Under the pieces are notes generated by a model, which was given only the letters and a program-made list of their open reading frames with translations, had not been told where the DNA came from and searched no databases. Both the position numbers and the translations under genes were made by a program. A stretch of 64,000 bases of DNA from Gammaproteobacteria bacterium (GTDB taxonomy: Bacteria; Pseudomonadota; Gammaproteobacteria; Pseudomonadales; Pseudohongiellaceae), in the NCBI GenBank assembly GCA_021773355.1, contig JAJFKE010000038.1:248001-312000 (forward strand), given 5' to 3'. Shown here piece after piece: positions 6,485-16,282 of the stretch; the first letter of the stretch is position 1; the number at the start of each line of letters is the position of its first letter.

Positions 6485-8638
6485 ATGGAATCATTTCTCC
6501 TACGCCCACAAACCCTTGGCCTCTTATTTCTTATTGTGTTGAATATATGTGCTCTTGTAATGGTTTACACCGAATATGTACGCAGCAAACATGAGTTCAC
6601 TATGTTTGTGGGGCTTGGACAGTTATTCAGCGTTTTTTGGCATTTTCTGTCGCTCTACCTTTCCTATTTTCCAGAATCACCCGGTGTTTTAAACGTTGTC
6701 GGTGTATTAGTCTTTCTGTCCAGTCTATTTTTCTGCAAGGCGGTGTTGCTCAGAAGTGAAATAAAAATTCAACGTCAAACTTATTTAGTCGGTGCTTTTT
6801 CCGTTACATCGATTTCTTTCATAGGGTTGTTTGCGGGACTGAACCTGCCCACTTTACTTTGGGCAGCAACGACTCTGGTGTTTTTAGTCACTCCGTGGAT
6901 TACGATTCAATGTAAAAACTTCAATACAAAATGGATAATCGCCAGTCTACAGCTACTACTTGCTCCTGGCTATGGAATAGGTGTTGCAATATTACTCACC
7001 ACCGTACCAGAGATTGGTGGGCTTATTTATTTCTTCGTGGCAATGTTAATCCCATCGATTTCATTAATGTTTCTACTAGAATCTGTACAGATATCTACCC
7101 GCGAGATACAAGCAAGCGAATCGACCCATAGAGAACTGTTCGAAACAGTACGAGATGTATTCTATCGGGCAGGCCCCACGGGCACTATCGAGATGATCTC
7201 TTCCTCTGTGAAACAATTTGGATATAGCGCGGAGGAATTAATTGGAAGGTCTATTCAATATATATACTCAGATTATTCGCTGTTTTCTGAACACATGCAG
7301 CAGATTACGAAATGTGGAATACCTAATGTGGTACCGCTTTTGGTGGAAACTAAGAACGGATTCAATCTGGAATGTGAGTTGTCGGCGAATGCAGTTCGAG
7401 ATGACAGGGGGAACCTAATCTCAATTGTGGGCACGATTCGAGATGTCACTGAACGAAATCGGCTGGAGCTACAGTATCTGGAATCTCAGCGTAGGGAAAG
7501 TTTAGGAATTTTGGCAGGGGGTATGGCTCACGATTTCAATAATCTGCTGCAAGGCATAGTGGGTCGTGTTGAATTAATATTAATGGGATCAATACAAGAA
7601 AAGGAAGAAATCAAGAAACATCTATCAGTGATTCTCGAAGCATCGGAAACTGCAGGGCGCCTGTGCATGCAATTATTGGAATATACCGGAAAGGCGCAAC
7701 TATCGGTTAACCCAGTTCAGATTAATTCAGCAATTCAAAATGTTATTGAGATGCTAAGGCCATCTATACCCAGCAACGTCAAAATTATATTTACGAATGA
7801 TAATCGCGACACGATTATCGACGGCGACATTACGCAAATTCAGCAGGTATTTTTGAATCTGATAAGAAATGCGATTGATGCCACCGAAGGGACAGCGGAT
7901 GAAGGCCGGATAACCGTCAAAATAGAGGAAGTTAGTCTGGAAAGGTCGGCGCTCAACAATGTGAACAGCCACGGCAAGGTTTTACAGCCAGGAGACTACG
8001 CTTGTATTGAGGTCAAGGATTCGGGGCATGGTATCGATGCCGCAATTCTCGATAAGATATTCGATCCCTTCTATTCTACAAAAACGAGCGGCCATGGTTT
8101 GGGTCTAGCTGCAATTGTAGGAATTCTGAGGTCTCACAGCGGAGGCATAGTAGTTGAATCGAGGCAGCAGGTAGGCTCAACGTTTCGAGTCCTATTACCA
8201 ATCTCTAAACAAGAAAAGGCAATTGGAAAGATCGATTTCAAACCCCCACAAAGAGGCGATAACAAAACTATCTTGCTGGCAGACGATGAGGCCAGAATCC
8301 GCGTGACTACAACTTCCACACTTCAGCGTTATGGTTACAATGTATTAACCGCTGAAGATGGCCTGCAAGCAGTAGAAACCTATCGAAGTAACCAAAATTC
8401 TATATCCGCTGTACTTATGGATATTAAAATGCCGAATAAAGATGGTATTGAAGCGACGCGCGAAATTCGCAACATTAATCCCGGGATGCCAATTGTTCTT
8501 GCTTCGGGCTACGCTAATGTAGCCAATCGACTGACCTCATCGGAAATGAGGAGTCTGAAATTTCTTTCCAAACCGTATCGGGCAAAAGAAGTGTTGAGCA
8601 GTATCGAAGATGCAATGGCCAATTCAACATCAATATAG
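6485..8638 (+). CDS. Hybrid sensor histidine kinase with 7-TM input, PAS and receiver domains
   Basis: 717 residues. About seven hydrophobic helices (residues 12-200) form a membrane input region like the 7TM histidine-kinase N-terminal family. A PAS domain follows (about 216-322), then a phospho-acceptor helix with His349 in MAHDFNN, an ATPase domain with N-box Asn462 (NLIRNAIDA), DSGHGI (512-517) and GHGLGL, and a C-terminal receiver with ADDEA (599-603) and phospho-acceptor Asp646 (LMDIKMP). The HDFNN kinase type often passes phosphate to its own receiver. There is no output gene adjacent, so it is an orphan kinase whose partner lies elsewhere. It is transcribed alone and converges with the universal stress protein gene 62 bases away. 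The signal is unknown. Confidence 0.85.
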   Translation: MESFLLRPQTLGLLFLIVLNICALVMVYTEYVRSKHEFTMFVGLGQLFSVFWHFLSLYLSYFPESPGVLNVVGVLVFLSSLFFCKAVLLRSEIKIQRQTYLVGAFSVTSISFIGLFAGLNLPTLLWAATTLVFLVTPWITIQCKNFNTKWIIASLQLLLAPGYGIGVAILLTTVPEIGGLIYFFVAMLIPSISLMFLLESVQISTREIQASESTHRELFETVRDVFYRAGPTGTIEMISSSVKQFGYSAEELIGRSIQYIYSDYSLFSEHMQQITKCGIPNVVPLLVETKNGFNLECELSANAVRDDRGNLISIVGTIRDVTERNRLELQYLESQRRESLGILAGGMAHDFNNLLQGIVGRVELILMGSIQEKEEIKKHLSVILEASETAGRLCMQLLEYTGKAQLSVNPVQINSAIQNVIEMLRPSIPSNVKIIFTNDNRDTIIDGDITQIQQVFLNLIRNAIDATEGTADEGRITVKIEEVSLERSALNNVNSHGKVLQPGDYACIEVKDSGHGIDAAILDKIFDPFYSTKTSGHGLGLAAIVGILRSHSGGIVVESRQQVGSTFRVLLPISKQEKAIGKIDFKPPQRGDNKTILLADDEARIRVTTTSTLQRYGYNVLTAEDGLQAVETYRSNQNSISAVLMDIKMPNKDGIEATREIRNINPGMPIVLASGYANVANRLTSSEMRSLKFLSKPYRAKEVLSSIEDAMANSTSI

Positions 8639-8700
8639 ATATGGCGAAATCCAGCGGGTTGTATATAAAAATCCAGATCTCACGAAATTCAGCCAGTAAA

Positions 8701-9612
8701 CTAGTCGCCCTTGGGCTTCAATATCAAAAGATCGCAAGGAACATCATCAAGCACCTTTTCTGCGGTACTGCCAACAACCATCCGTTCCAATTTACCCTTC
8801 GCAGACGCGCCGATGACCAGGATATTGCCTCTAGTTTTTTCAAGATAGTGTATCATCTCGGTCTTGGTATCTCCGTTGGCGATTTTAACAAACTCAAGGT
8901 CGATGTTGTGTCTGGACAAAAGCTCATACATTCTTCGATTATGGTCTATTCTTAGGTCTCGACTCTGAGATGAAGTCTTTCCAGAGTTTTCGCCGCCAAA
9001 TTCCGGATAGTAATACGCATGAAAAGCACTCGGCTGTTGATCAACCAACTCAGCAAGGTATTCTGCCGCCATAATCAGATCGTCATCCAAAGTCACCTGT
9101 TCTGATTTGTTAGGCAATAGATCCACCGCAGCCACTACACAGCCACTGTTGTACCAACCATGAGGTTTAGTCAACAGTAAGGGTACTGGGCACAAGCGAA
9201 TGAGATGCCAATCAGTATTAGTAATTAAGGTCTGCCGTAGCAAACTGTGTCTGTGGGTGCTCTTTAGAACGATATCAGGCTGTATTTCATTTACTCTATC
9301 CAATATCGATTGAGGCAGATCTTCTCTCTGGCACAAATCAATATTGACAGGAATTTCAAGACCGGAAAATTCTGCTCTTAGCTCACTTATCAACAACTGC
9401 TGAAGCTCACCAGGCCCACTTTTGATTACCTCGCTACCACTGTTTTCAACATCAAATGTAAAATAGCTGCTTTCCTTCCCTGTGGCCTGACAGTTGATGA
9501 AAAGCTCAACATTTGCTTTCGCGCTGTGCGCCAGCAACTTGGCTTTATCTATTACATGATCACGCAGTACAGTTGGATCAATAATGACAAGTATTGTCTT
9601 GAGGCTATTCAT
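8701..9612 (-). CDS. Tandem universal stress protein (UspE-like)
   Basis: 303 residues with two Usp domains (about 1-150 and 160-300). The second domain ends with the nucleotide-binding pattern GASAKGKLERMVVGSTAEKV (G-2x-G-9x-G-S/T type); the first half has the less conserved version seen in UspE. Such proteins accumulate in growth arrest, hypoxia and membrane stress. I chose ATG 9612 (MNSLKTILVI) because GGAG lies 5 bases upstream; an ATG 27 bases further out lacks one. It is the last gene of the minus-strand run that includes phosphoketolase and acetate kinase, an association known for fermentation/hypoxia clusters. A 14-base palindrome lies 38 bases upstream of its start. Confidence 0.85.
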   Translation of the reverse strand: MNSLKTILVIIDPTVLRDHVIDKAKLLAHSAKANVELFINCQATGKESSYFTFDVENSGSEVIKSGPGELQQLLISELRAEFSGLEIPVNIDLCQREDLPQSILDRVNEIQPDIVLKSTHRHSLLRQTLITNTDWHLIRLCPVPLLLTKPHGWYNSGCVVAAVDLLPNKSEQVTLDDDLIMAAEYLAELVDQQPSAFHAYYYPEFGGENSGKTSSQSRDLRIDHNRRMYELLSRHNIDLEFVKIANGDTKTEMIHYLEKTRGNILVIGASAKGKLERMVVGSTAEKVLDDVPCDLLILKPKGD

Positions 9613-9650
9613 AGAATCTCCGCTTTGGATATATTTCATTTCAAAAACTC

Positions 9651-9664
9651 ACAACCAAGGTTGT
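9651..9664 (-). promoter_or_regulatory. Perfect 14-base palindrome upstream of the usp gene
   Basis: ACAACC-AA-GGTTGT lies 38 bases before the usp ATG and 87 bases after the EamA stop codon. It could be a dimeric-regulator operator; no known consensus is matched. Confidence 0.3.
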
Positions 9665-9750
9665 CATAGAAACCGATTGAAGATGACTTGTCATTGAGGC
9701 ACGTCAAACAAACTATCAATCTTTCCCTGCTAATAACTACGTCATATCAT

Positions 9751-10632
9751 TTAGCCAGGATTCTGCTCGATAATCCTCGTCGAATTTATAATCCAGATTG
9801 CTACTATCACCGCAAGTGTTCCCAATATTTGGGATAGTGTGAGAATTTCCGAATAAAAGAGAAATCCGATTAGCAGTCCCAAAATCGGTGTCAAAAATGA
9901 ATACGCATTGGCTTGATAGAGTGGAACTCTCGCCAACAACCAAAACCAAAGCACGAATGCTAAGGATGTGCCAAACAGGCTAAGCACAAGGAGGCTTACA
10001 ACCAAGTCTGGCATAAGTTGAAACTCAGCAAAATCCTCCAAATTGAGACTCATGAGGGCTAGCGGGAAGGCACCCAAAAAAAGCTGCCACCCCATTGCAT
10101 AGAGACCGTCCACTTTCGTAGAAATCCGCTTAAGGAATACATTGCTTATGGCGATTCCGGTTGAGGCGAATAATACGTAACCAATACCTTGAATTAACTC
10201 TCCGTTCTGCACATTCATAGAACCCAGGCTTATAATCACTATTCCAGAGAAGCCCATAAATAGCCCAATGACAGATTTGCTTTCGAGTCTTTCGCTCAAT
10301 GCACACCAACCAAGTGCAGCGGCAATTAATGGCTGTGTATTGGTTAGCACAGTCGCCAACCCTGGAGATAAAATTCCACCGGCATAGAACATTCCCCAAA
10401 ATCCAACGGTAGTTGCGGTCAGCGCAATTACTACTATCGCAGCCCAGTGGTTTTTACCTGTTATAGGTGGACGTCTGAGTAATCTGGCCGTCAATAAAAG
10501 AACCAAGCCTGATACGACTGCTCGAACAAATGCAAATAGGAGTGGAGGTGAATATTCGAGACCTATAGAAATTAATGGATAGCATAAAGCCCAAAGAAAC
10601 ATAACCGTTATCGCTACCAGAGGAATAATCAC
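9751..10632 (-). CDS. EamA/DMT-family membrane transporter
   Basis: 293 residues with about ten transmembrane helices arranged as two repeated EamA halves (about 1-135 and 145-290), the drug/metabolite transporter fold. It would export or import a small metabolite across the inner membrane; the substrate cannot be told from sequence. The start is GTG: GTGA overlaps the hydrolase stop codon by four bases, indicating translational coupling. It lies in the minus-strand run between the hydrolase and the universal stress protein. Typical features are the P-L-hydrophobic start of TM1 and the conserved-glycine helix around ATVLTNTQPLIAA (TM4). Confidence 0.8.
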   Translation of the reverse strand: MIIPLVAITVMFLWALCYPLISIGLEYSPPLLFAFVRAVVSGLVLLLTARLLRRPPITGKNHWAAIVVIALTATTVGFWGMFYAGGILSPGLATVLTNTQPLIAAALGWCALSERLESKSVIGLFMGFSGIVIISLGSMNVQNGELIQGIGYVLFASTGIAISNVFLKRISTKVDGLYAMGWQLFLGAFPLALMSLNLEDFAEFQLMPDLVVSLLVLSLFGTSLAFVLWFWLLARVPLYQANAYSFLTPILGLLIGFLFYSEILTLSQILGTLAVIVAIWIINSTRIIEQNPG

Positions 10633-11417
10633 GACTTATGCTCATTACAAATAATGGACCAGCACTTAGTGGGGTTTCTCAACCAGGGGTGGTGTCGCGC
10701 ACCTTTGAATCGCTCAAGTGACCAGCCGTATTTATGGACTAATTGCTTCATGTAATGGAAAGGCGCGAGATCGTCGTCATCAGAATGAATGCAAGTTACG
10801 TGAAAGTCTTTGGGTAATCTTTCACAATCGGGTATCGGGTCATACTGGTACAAAACATTCCATAACGAAGTGGTAGATGACATAACGTTGTGCTTCACAA
10901 GATCTTGAACTACTTCTTTAGGGTATCTTTTGATAAAAAACGGCAAAAAATAGGCAGCAATACGCCGAGTGAATATGCATGCAATTATCATTGCCGCGTA
11001 ATTAGTGTATATCCATCCACCCGAGCTGCGAGCAAACCACTGCCGGGCTGTCTGCATGTCCCCAAAATACGGGAGGCTAATGAGGATGAGGTTTCTTACT
11101 TTCTGCGGATGGCGAGAGACGTAGGCTAAGGCAAGCATTGCTCCAAGAGAATGACCGACAAGGACTATGTCCTCCTGCTTGTCCAACTCTAAGGTCAAGA
11201 CCTGCAAATGTTTTTCCATTGTGTATCGGAAATAGGGTTTAGGGGAATCACCAAACCCTAGTAAATCAATAACAAGCACATTTTTATCACACACTGAAAA
11301 ATCCATCACCGATGTCCAATATCTCGTGCTCCCGCCCAGGCCGTGCAGCAATACAACCTTGGGAGTTGGTCCTGGAAACGAAACCGAGTTCAGCTTTTTA
11401 ACTTCCTTCATTCTCAT
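10629..11417 (-). CDS. Alpha/beta hydrolase
   Basis: 262 residues. The alpha/beta-hydrolase signature is clear: an oxyanion-hole motif HGLGGSTRYW (about 25-34), the nucleophile elbow GHSLGAM (Ser in GxSxG, about residue 88), an acid candidate in IHSDDDDL and His near the C-terminus (ARHHPWL). The natural substrate, probably an ester or lipid, is unknown. It starts 6 bases after the fatty acid cis/trans isomerase gene and overlaps the transporter by 4 bases, so all three are probably one transcript. Membrane-lipid turnover would suit the neighbour, but this is inference. Confidence 0.8.
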   Translation of the reverse strand: MRMKEVKKLNSVSFPGPTPKVVLLHGLGGSTRYWTSVMDFSVCDKNVLVIDLLGFGDSPKPYFRYTMEKHLQVLTLELDKQEDIVLVGHSLGAMLALAYVSRHPQKVRNLILISLPYFGDMQTARQWFARSSGGWIYTNYAAMIIACIFTRRIAAYFLPFFIKRYPKEVVQDLVKHNVMSSTTSLWNVLYQYDPIPDCERLPKDFHVTCIHSDDDDLAPFHYMKQLVHKYGWSLERFKGARHHPWLRNPTKCWSIICNEHKS

Positions 11418-11423
11418 GCCTTC

Positions 11424-13715
11424 CTACAGATTCAGATAGCGATTCATATCCAGCAAGGCAGAATTAGAGTCTTTTAATCTCCGATAAGCGTGAATATCAT
11501 CCAACACAGTCCAAATACGGGCATCTGTACGCCGAATACCATAGGTTTCAACGAATACATTGAGTGATTCTTGATTGTCGATAGAGCGCATGTCAGAAAC
11601 GAATTTTTCGACTTCACCATCATTCACCGAAAAAAAGAAATTGGGGTAGCTCCCTATTGGTCTAAGTACAAGAGTTGTGGTGTCTTCGAGCGGTACCCGT
11701 CTGTCTTCTTCCCCAAATATGAAGGAAATATTAGTATGAGCCTTATTTCTTAACAGGGTTGACACATTGATAAGCTCTTGCTGTTTGCTGTAAACCAGCA
11801 GGTAACTCAGCTCTGGCATCCAGTTGACCCAGGCATGTATCGCGGTAATGTTATTATCCAGTGCCTGAAGCTGTCGACGGATTTCGGGGCTGGCATTTCC
11901 AGCAATTTGATTCGACACATCTGCCCTTTCGCCCTGGCGCAACGTCGTGAACAACTCCTGCTTGAAAGAGGCTGTTTGGTATTCGACTTTAGTAGGATTT
12001 TTAAACAGTAAGTTTGAATGCGCCCAAAATATTTTTAATTGAGCATTCATGCCGCGATACCAGTCTTCCAATATCGGCTGCCTTGAACCGGCTGGCAGAA
12101 AAGCTAAGAACAGGCCCTCACTTTCCATACGCAAGTAGTCCATGTAGAGACGCGTTAAAGTTTGATGGGAGACGTTGCCAAACACGTTATAGTTAGCCAC
12201 CAGGTCATAATAAATTCTTTCTAAGGTCGGATAATCAATGATCCAGGCTGTCTTCGGCGTCGCACCTACCAAGCCTCTTAGCACCGTGGCACTATCAAAG
12301 TGCCTGAATACTGTCAAAAAATTCTGGTTACTGTCGCTGCTATTCCAAATAGCTTCTAGCGGAAAGCCATCTCTTGTTAACGGACTAAATTTATAAGCAT
12401 CTTCGCGAAACTTGAGATAGTCAGAGTGAGCTTGCAGTCGGTCTAGCCATACCTGCAAAAAATCTATAACGTCTGAATCTTTGGATGGCAGCGCTAGATA
12501 TTCTTTTGCACCCAGCAAATATTCATCGTTCACGACAGATAGATCATAGTCTGGCGACAAAAACGCCACGAAGAAATGGTCAGGAATTACGTTGAGAGCG
12601 ACTTGTCCACGGCATACTGGTCCCTTAATAAAATTGTTGATGAAATAATGAGCCTCATTCAACAAGAATTCATATCGTATTCGCGCTGGAATATCTTGAA
12701 ATACTGCAAACGGATTTGCAGCTTCCTCCGCCGAATAGCCTGGAATACCAGAGGTGAACCAAGTGCCTGAATAGAATAGGTCCTTAAAATAGTCAAGTCG
12801 CTCTGGGCTTAGTGAATAGGTAATACGGGTTTTTTCCAGAGAAGTACTCCTTACTGGAATAATCCGATAGAAAAATGTGACTACACCTGGGTTATCCGTG
12901 GGGTGTAAAGTTGCAATCTCAATCGGCGGACTATTTGCTGGAGTGTAGGATCGAATAAGTCGGAAATAGACGTCAGAATCATAGCCTGCAAACGTTAAAT
13001 ATCCTAAAAACAGATGCTCATAGATGTACCGCGACACTAGCTTTTCTTTTTCGGCAGGGGAATTTAGAAACGACTCCCATTGCTCAATTTCCGCTACCAA
13101 TGATTCCGGAAGTTCATGTGAGCTGTCAAAGTTTGAAAAACCAGTGTCAATCCATTGTTGAAGCACAGACAATTCAGATTCTGGCAATTTAGCCAACCCA
13201 TAGGGCATACCGAATAATGGATTTTCTTTTTTAAATGTATCCACCTGATCTGGCGCCGGACAACTAAGCTCTCTGTTTATATCAAGGGGAAAACTCGAAG
13301 GCAGCGGTTCCCCACTCGGTATATTAAATTCAGATTTTAGTGAAAGCATCTCCGAAAATAGATTTGACGATGAATTTTGACTGATATCGATTACGGTGTT
13401 AAATCCCAGTGATCGCCATTCGTTCTCGGTGTGTGCATCAATGAACAACCGTGTAGGTTCTGCATCTTTTAGTCGTGAAGGATCGTAAACTGGAAGTGGA
13501 TTTGCTCCACGCAAAAGCCCTTCATAGGAGCTCATTTTAAGCTGACATGGGGCGTCATAACAGCCATGGCAAACTGTGCAGCGATTTTCTATTACGGTTT
13601 TAACTGCGGTTTGTTCATCTGTTTGGGCGATGCTGGAGGGCATGGTCAGCCATACCACTACGACAATAATTGAAATAAATATTCCCCGTGCCTGTGATAC
13701 TGATTTCATGCCCAT
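11424..13715 (-). CDS. cti: Fatty acid cis/trans isomerase, periplasmic cytochrome c type
   Basis: 763 residues with an N-terminal signal peptide (about 1-30) and a haem c site CTVCH at 46-50 just after it, followed by further cysteines (Cys52, Cys57) and SSYEGLLRGANPL. This is the hallmark of Cti, which converts cis-unsaturated acyl chains of membrane phospholipids to trans without energy input, stiffening the membrane on solvent, heat or metal stress. Length agrees with the family (about 760-770). It needs Sec export and cytochrome c maturation. It is upstream of the hydrolase (6-base gap) and 129 bases downstream of phosphoketolase. It shares the window with a cyclopropane fatty acid synthase, which competes for the same cis double bonds. 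Confidence 0.9.
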   Translation of the reverse strand: MGMKSVSQARGIFISIIVVVVWLTMPSSIAQTDEQTAVKTVIENRCTVCHGCYDAPCQLKMSSYEGLLRGANPLPVYDPSRLKDAEPTRLFIDAHTENEWRSLGFNTVIDISQNSSSNLFSEMLSLKSEFNIPSGEPLPSSFPLDINRELSCPAPDQVDTFKKENPLFGMPYGLAKLPESELSVLQQWIDTGFSNFDSSHELPESLVAEIEQWESFLNSPAEKEKLVSRYIYEHLFLGYLTFAGYDSDVYFRLIRSYTPANSPPIEIATLHPTDNPGVVTFFYRIIPVRSTSLEKTRITYSLSPERLDYFKDLFYSGTWFTSGIPGYSAEEAANPFAVFQDIPARIRYEFLLNEAHYFINNFIKGPVCRGQVALNVIPDHFFVAFLSPDYDLSVVNDEYLLGAKEYLALPSKDSDVIDFLQVWLDRLQAHSDYLKFREDAYKFSPLTRDGFPLEAIWNSSDSNQNFLTVFRHFDSATVLRGLVGATPKTAWIIDYPTLERIYYDLVANYNVFGNVSHQTLTRLYMDYLRMESEGLFLAFLPAGSRQPILEDWYRGMNAQLKIFWAHSNLLFKNPTKVEYQTASFKQELFTTLRQGERADVSNQIAGNASPEIRRQLQALDNNITAIHAWVNWMPELSYLLVYSKQQELINVSTLLRNKAHTNISFIFGEEDRRVPLEDTTTLVLRPIGSYPNFFFSVNDGEVEKFVSDMRSIDNQESLNVFVETYGIRRTDARIWTVLDDIHAYRRLKDSNSALLDMNRYLNL

Positions 13716-13844
13716 CGCCTGTCATTCCTTTTTGGTGTATTCGGCGTCCATACGCCAGTGCATAGTTAATCGATCAGAGTGGCTACATCATTGATTCCGT
13801 TTCGGACGCCATTGGTATTTTCTCGTTGCACAACGAAGTTTACG

Positions 13845-16199
13845 TTACTGAGCTAATTTCCTATCAATGGCATTAGCGATAGTTGCGCTATCACATCCAT
13901 TCGCCTTCAGAAGCCCTCCCGTATCCAATGTTCCGCCGCGGTTGGCATACCCAAATGCAAGACACCGATCTGCACCTAAATCCAAAGGTCTGCATACACT
14001 CAACAGCGACTCGGCGTGAAAGTGCGTAACAAACACACGTAACTTGCATGAATTAGGAAACAATTTTTCACATAATAATTCATTAACCAAATTTTCTTTT
14101 TCGGTCTTATCTCTGGCGACTCGGAACCGTCCAGGTTCCAGAATGTAAACTACTTGAGCCGCAATCCCTTTTTCTTCAAGCAAGGCCTTAACTTCAAAAC
14201 AAATATTCAGTTGATAAGATCCAATTGCAATCAACTGTACGCTTGCTTCTTTCTGATCGTTAAGCACAAGTGCCCCGTCTCTGATCAGTTGCTTTGCCTG
14301 ATCTCGATTCAGCATTGAACGCACTGGCTGCTTCGCAATGGTCATGGCCCAAATCTGCCCCTGTGTGTCAAAACAGGCGTTCAGGCACGCCGCCGAGCTA
14401 TTAGCATCAGCAGGGTAGACCACACGAACCATATCACTCATTTCCGCCATCAAGGCTTCCCCAAAAAGGGGGTCTTGATGAGATTGTTCGTTTTTACCGT
14501 TTTCCCAAAGATGGGAGGTAGCGATGATCGGGACAGACAGCCATTTAGCGGGCCTGCCGACCTCCTTTTGATGTCGAGCAAAGATAATTTCCTGTCGGAT
14601 TGCTCCTAACATCTTTGCCGCGAATGCCTCATAAGAAACGACTAGGTTCAACCCTCCTTTGTTGCCAAGTGCAGCACACACCACAGCTTCTTCGTTAAGT
14701 GCGGTAATGACCGAACCAGTTATCGATTCGGAAACGCCCTGCTCAACTTGCAACACACGATGGCATAAAAGTTTTAAGGTTTTCCGCATTCGATTACTTT
14801 GCAATTCGTCAGGATTGCCAAGCCGTACTCTCAGCTGAGGGTTTGCCTGCACTAATTTGCAAAACTGCTGATCTATAAACTCCATGGGCGAGACCTCGGG
14901 GCCTACAGTGAGCCATTTTGGCTCAACTAGCTGAAGTCGAACCTCACGGCGGCTAAGCACATGATCTTTCTCTCTTGGGCGTTTATCTTGCTGGTGAGAA
15001 TTTAGCGACTGCACGGCATTTTGAATTGTCTGGAATGGGACTCTCAGGTTCCGTGCAGATTGATTAAAAGCTTGTCGCGATATTGCATCATGTCTTGGGT
15101 TTCCGGGCAGAGGACTCCCATGAGCTGCATTGGTGCCCGCCCCGTAGAAGCCATAGCCTTTCTCGGTTTCGGCAATTACGTAAGGCAGTTTTACAGGGTA
15201 GTTCATTTTCCCGGCATTAATCTGCTCACTACAGGCAATCAATCGCGACTCGGCCTCTAGAATTCCCCAGATAAAGGCGGCCGGATCTCTGCCGTCAATC
15301 GCTATGGGATGGAATCCATTGTGTTCCAGATGCTTGTAGAACCAATTCATCCCACCCTGCTGATACATTGTGGATCGTTGATCAATTCGACGGCCATTGG
15401 CTATCATTACCGGGGTCGCGCTACCGCAATCTTCGGCGCGCCACCAACGTGCAGCCCAATCGCTTCCGCGTTGCTCCTCGAAGGCGCCATCGCTAAGAAA
15501 AGCCACTAAATTTTCACCTGGAAGTGGCATATGCACATACTGCAACTCGGCAAATCCCAAATACCCACCCTCAATTAGACCACCTGCAGTATGCGCATTT
15601 ACATGGCTTCCGATAGGGGCTGCAGAGCGGCCATCCTCATCGATCGCATAACCGTAAAAATCGGTGACCAATCTGCTTAGGCCACCATTAGTAAGTGGAT
15701 AGCGTTCGGCCTGCTCTTCATACAAATTTCCGAGCAGGATATTGACGCTATCAATAGCGGCCACGCAATGCCCCTGCCCCATAAGCCAGCTTCTTGTCGA
15801 ACCAGTGAGAGTATTTGAGGCCAAGTAGCCAATATAGGCAGGAACCATATTCAACGAGCCACCAGTATGCCCTTGCGGGTTTTCTTTAAAGTCAGTTTCC
15901 TCTAATAACCTACCATCGAGATACACTTTATTTGCGTAAGTCATATGAACCACTACCCACATGGCAAAGTTAGTCAACCTGTCCGCGGCATTGAAAATGT
16001 CGAGAATATTCGCAAGGTAGGAATAGCGCCCTTCACAAATGAGTTGCTGGCACAAATCGAAAACTCTTACCTGCGTAGTATCGGAGTGCTTAACTACACC
16101 GTATCCGCTCGCCCAGTCTGCAAACTCCGGAGAACTGGAACGATACAAAGCAGCTCTTTGTTCGATTCTGTGAAGATCATCTACATTTATGGGGAACAT
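13845..16199 (-). CDS. xfp: Xylulose-5-phosphate/fructose-6-phosphate phosphoketolase
   Basis: 784 residues, the usual length. Thiamine-diphosphate-dependent enzyme that splits xylulose 5-phosphate (or fructose 6-phosphate) with phosphate into acetyl phosphate and glyceraldehyde 3-phosphate (or erythrose 4-phosphate). Visible family blocks are the MGQGHC motif near residue 141, GSHVNAHTAGG, the cofactor block LSDGAFEEQRGSDW near 240, GYGFYGAGTNAAHG, and a C-terminal domain with VFVTHFHAESLL. I chose ATG 16199 over a TTG 12 bases upstream. It lies directly downstream of acetate kinase, which would turn acetyl phosphate into ATP and acetate. The sequence is divergent from lactic acid bacterial enzymes but keeps the core blocks. 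Confidence 0.9.
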   Translation of the reverse strand: MFPINVDDLHRIEQRAALYRSSSPEFADWASGYGVVKHSDTTQVRVFDLCQQLICEGRYSYLANILDIFNAADRLTNFAMWVVVHMTYANKVYLDGRLLEETDFKENPQGHTGGSLNMVPAYIGYLASNTLTGSTRSWLMGQGHCVAAIDSVNILLGNLYEEQAERYPLTNGGLSRLVTDFYGYAIDEDGRSAAPIGSHVNAHTAGGLIEGGYLGFAELQYVHMPLPGENLVAFLSDGAFEEQRGSDWAARWWRAEDCGSATPVMIANGRRIDQRSTMYQQGGMNWFYKHLEHNGFHPIAIDGRDPAAFIWGILEAESRLIACSEQINAGKMNYPVKLPYVIAETEKGYGFYGAGTNAAHGSPLPGNPRHDAISRQAFNQSARNLRVPFQTIQNAVQSLNSHQQDKRPREKDHVLSRREVRLQLVEPKWLTVGPEVSPMEFIDQQFCKLVQANPQLRVRLGNPDELQSNRMRKTLKLLCHRVLQVEQGVSESITGSVITALNEEAVVCAALGNKGGLNLVVSYEAFAAKMLGAIRQEIIFARHQKEVGRPAKWLSVPIIATSHLWENGKNEQSHQDPLFGEALMAEMSDMVRVVYPADANSSAACLNACFDTQGQIWAMTIAKQPVRSMLNRDQAKQLIRDGALVLNDQKEASVQLIAIGSYQLNICFEVKALLEEKGIAAQVVYILEPGRFRVARDKTEKENLVNELLCEKLFPNSCKLRVFVTHFHAESLLSVCRPLDLGADRCLAFGYANRGGTLDTGGLLKANGCDSATIANAIDRKLAQ

Positions 16200-16244
16200 A
16201 GTTTTGTCCAACTATCTGTAAGGTAGGTTTTATGTATTTAAGCT

Positions 16245-16282
16245 AGGGAGCCTCTGGCCATAGACTTGTTCAGAGGCTCCCT
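16245..16282 (-). repeat. Palindromic repeat element A, containing the ackA stop codon
   Basis: AGGGAGCCTCTG (16245-16256) and CAGAGGCTCCCT (16271-16282) are a perfect 12-bp inverted repeat with a 14-base loop. It shares CATAGACTT-TTCAGAGGCTCCCTA with element B (27660-27712). The last codons and stop of ackA lie in one arm. It resembles the paired ends of a small non-autonomous insertion element; acting as an RNA hairpin between ackA and xfp is also possible. Confidence 0.6.

Noticed and set aside
8641..8955. Plus-strand frame after the hybrid kinase
   Set aside because: It lies wholly over the universal stress protein gene on the other strand, whose protein is clearly recognisable.
15945..16226. 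93-residue plus-strand frame over the phosphoketolase start
   Set aside because: Antisense to conserved phosphoketolase residues; no ribosome binding site.
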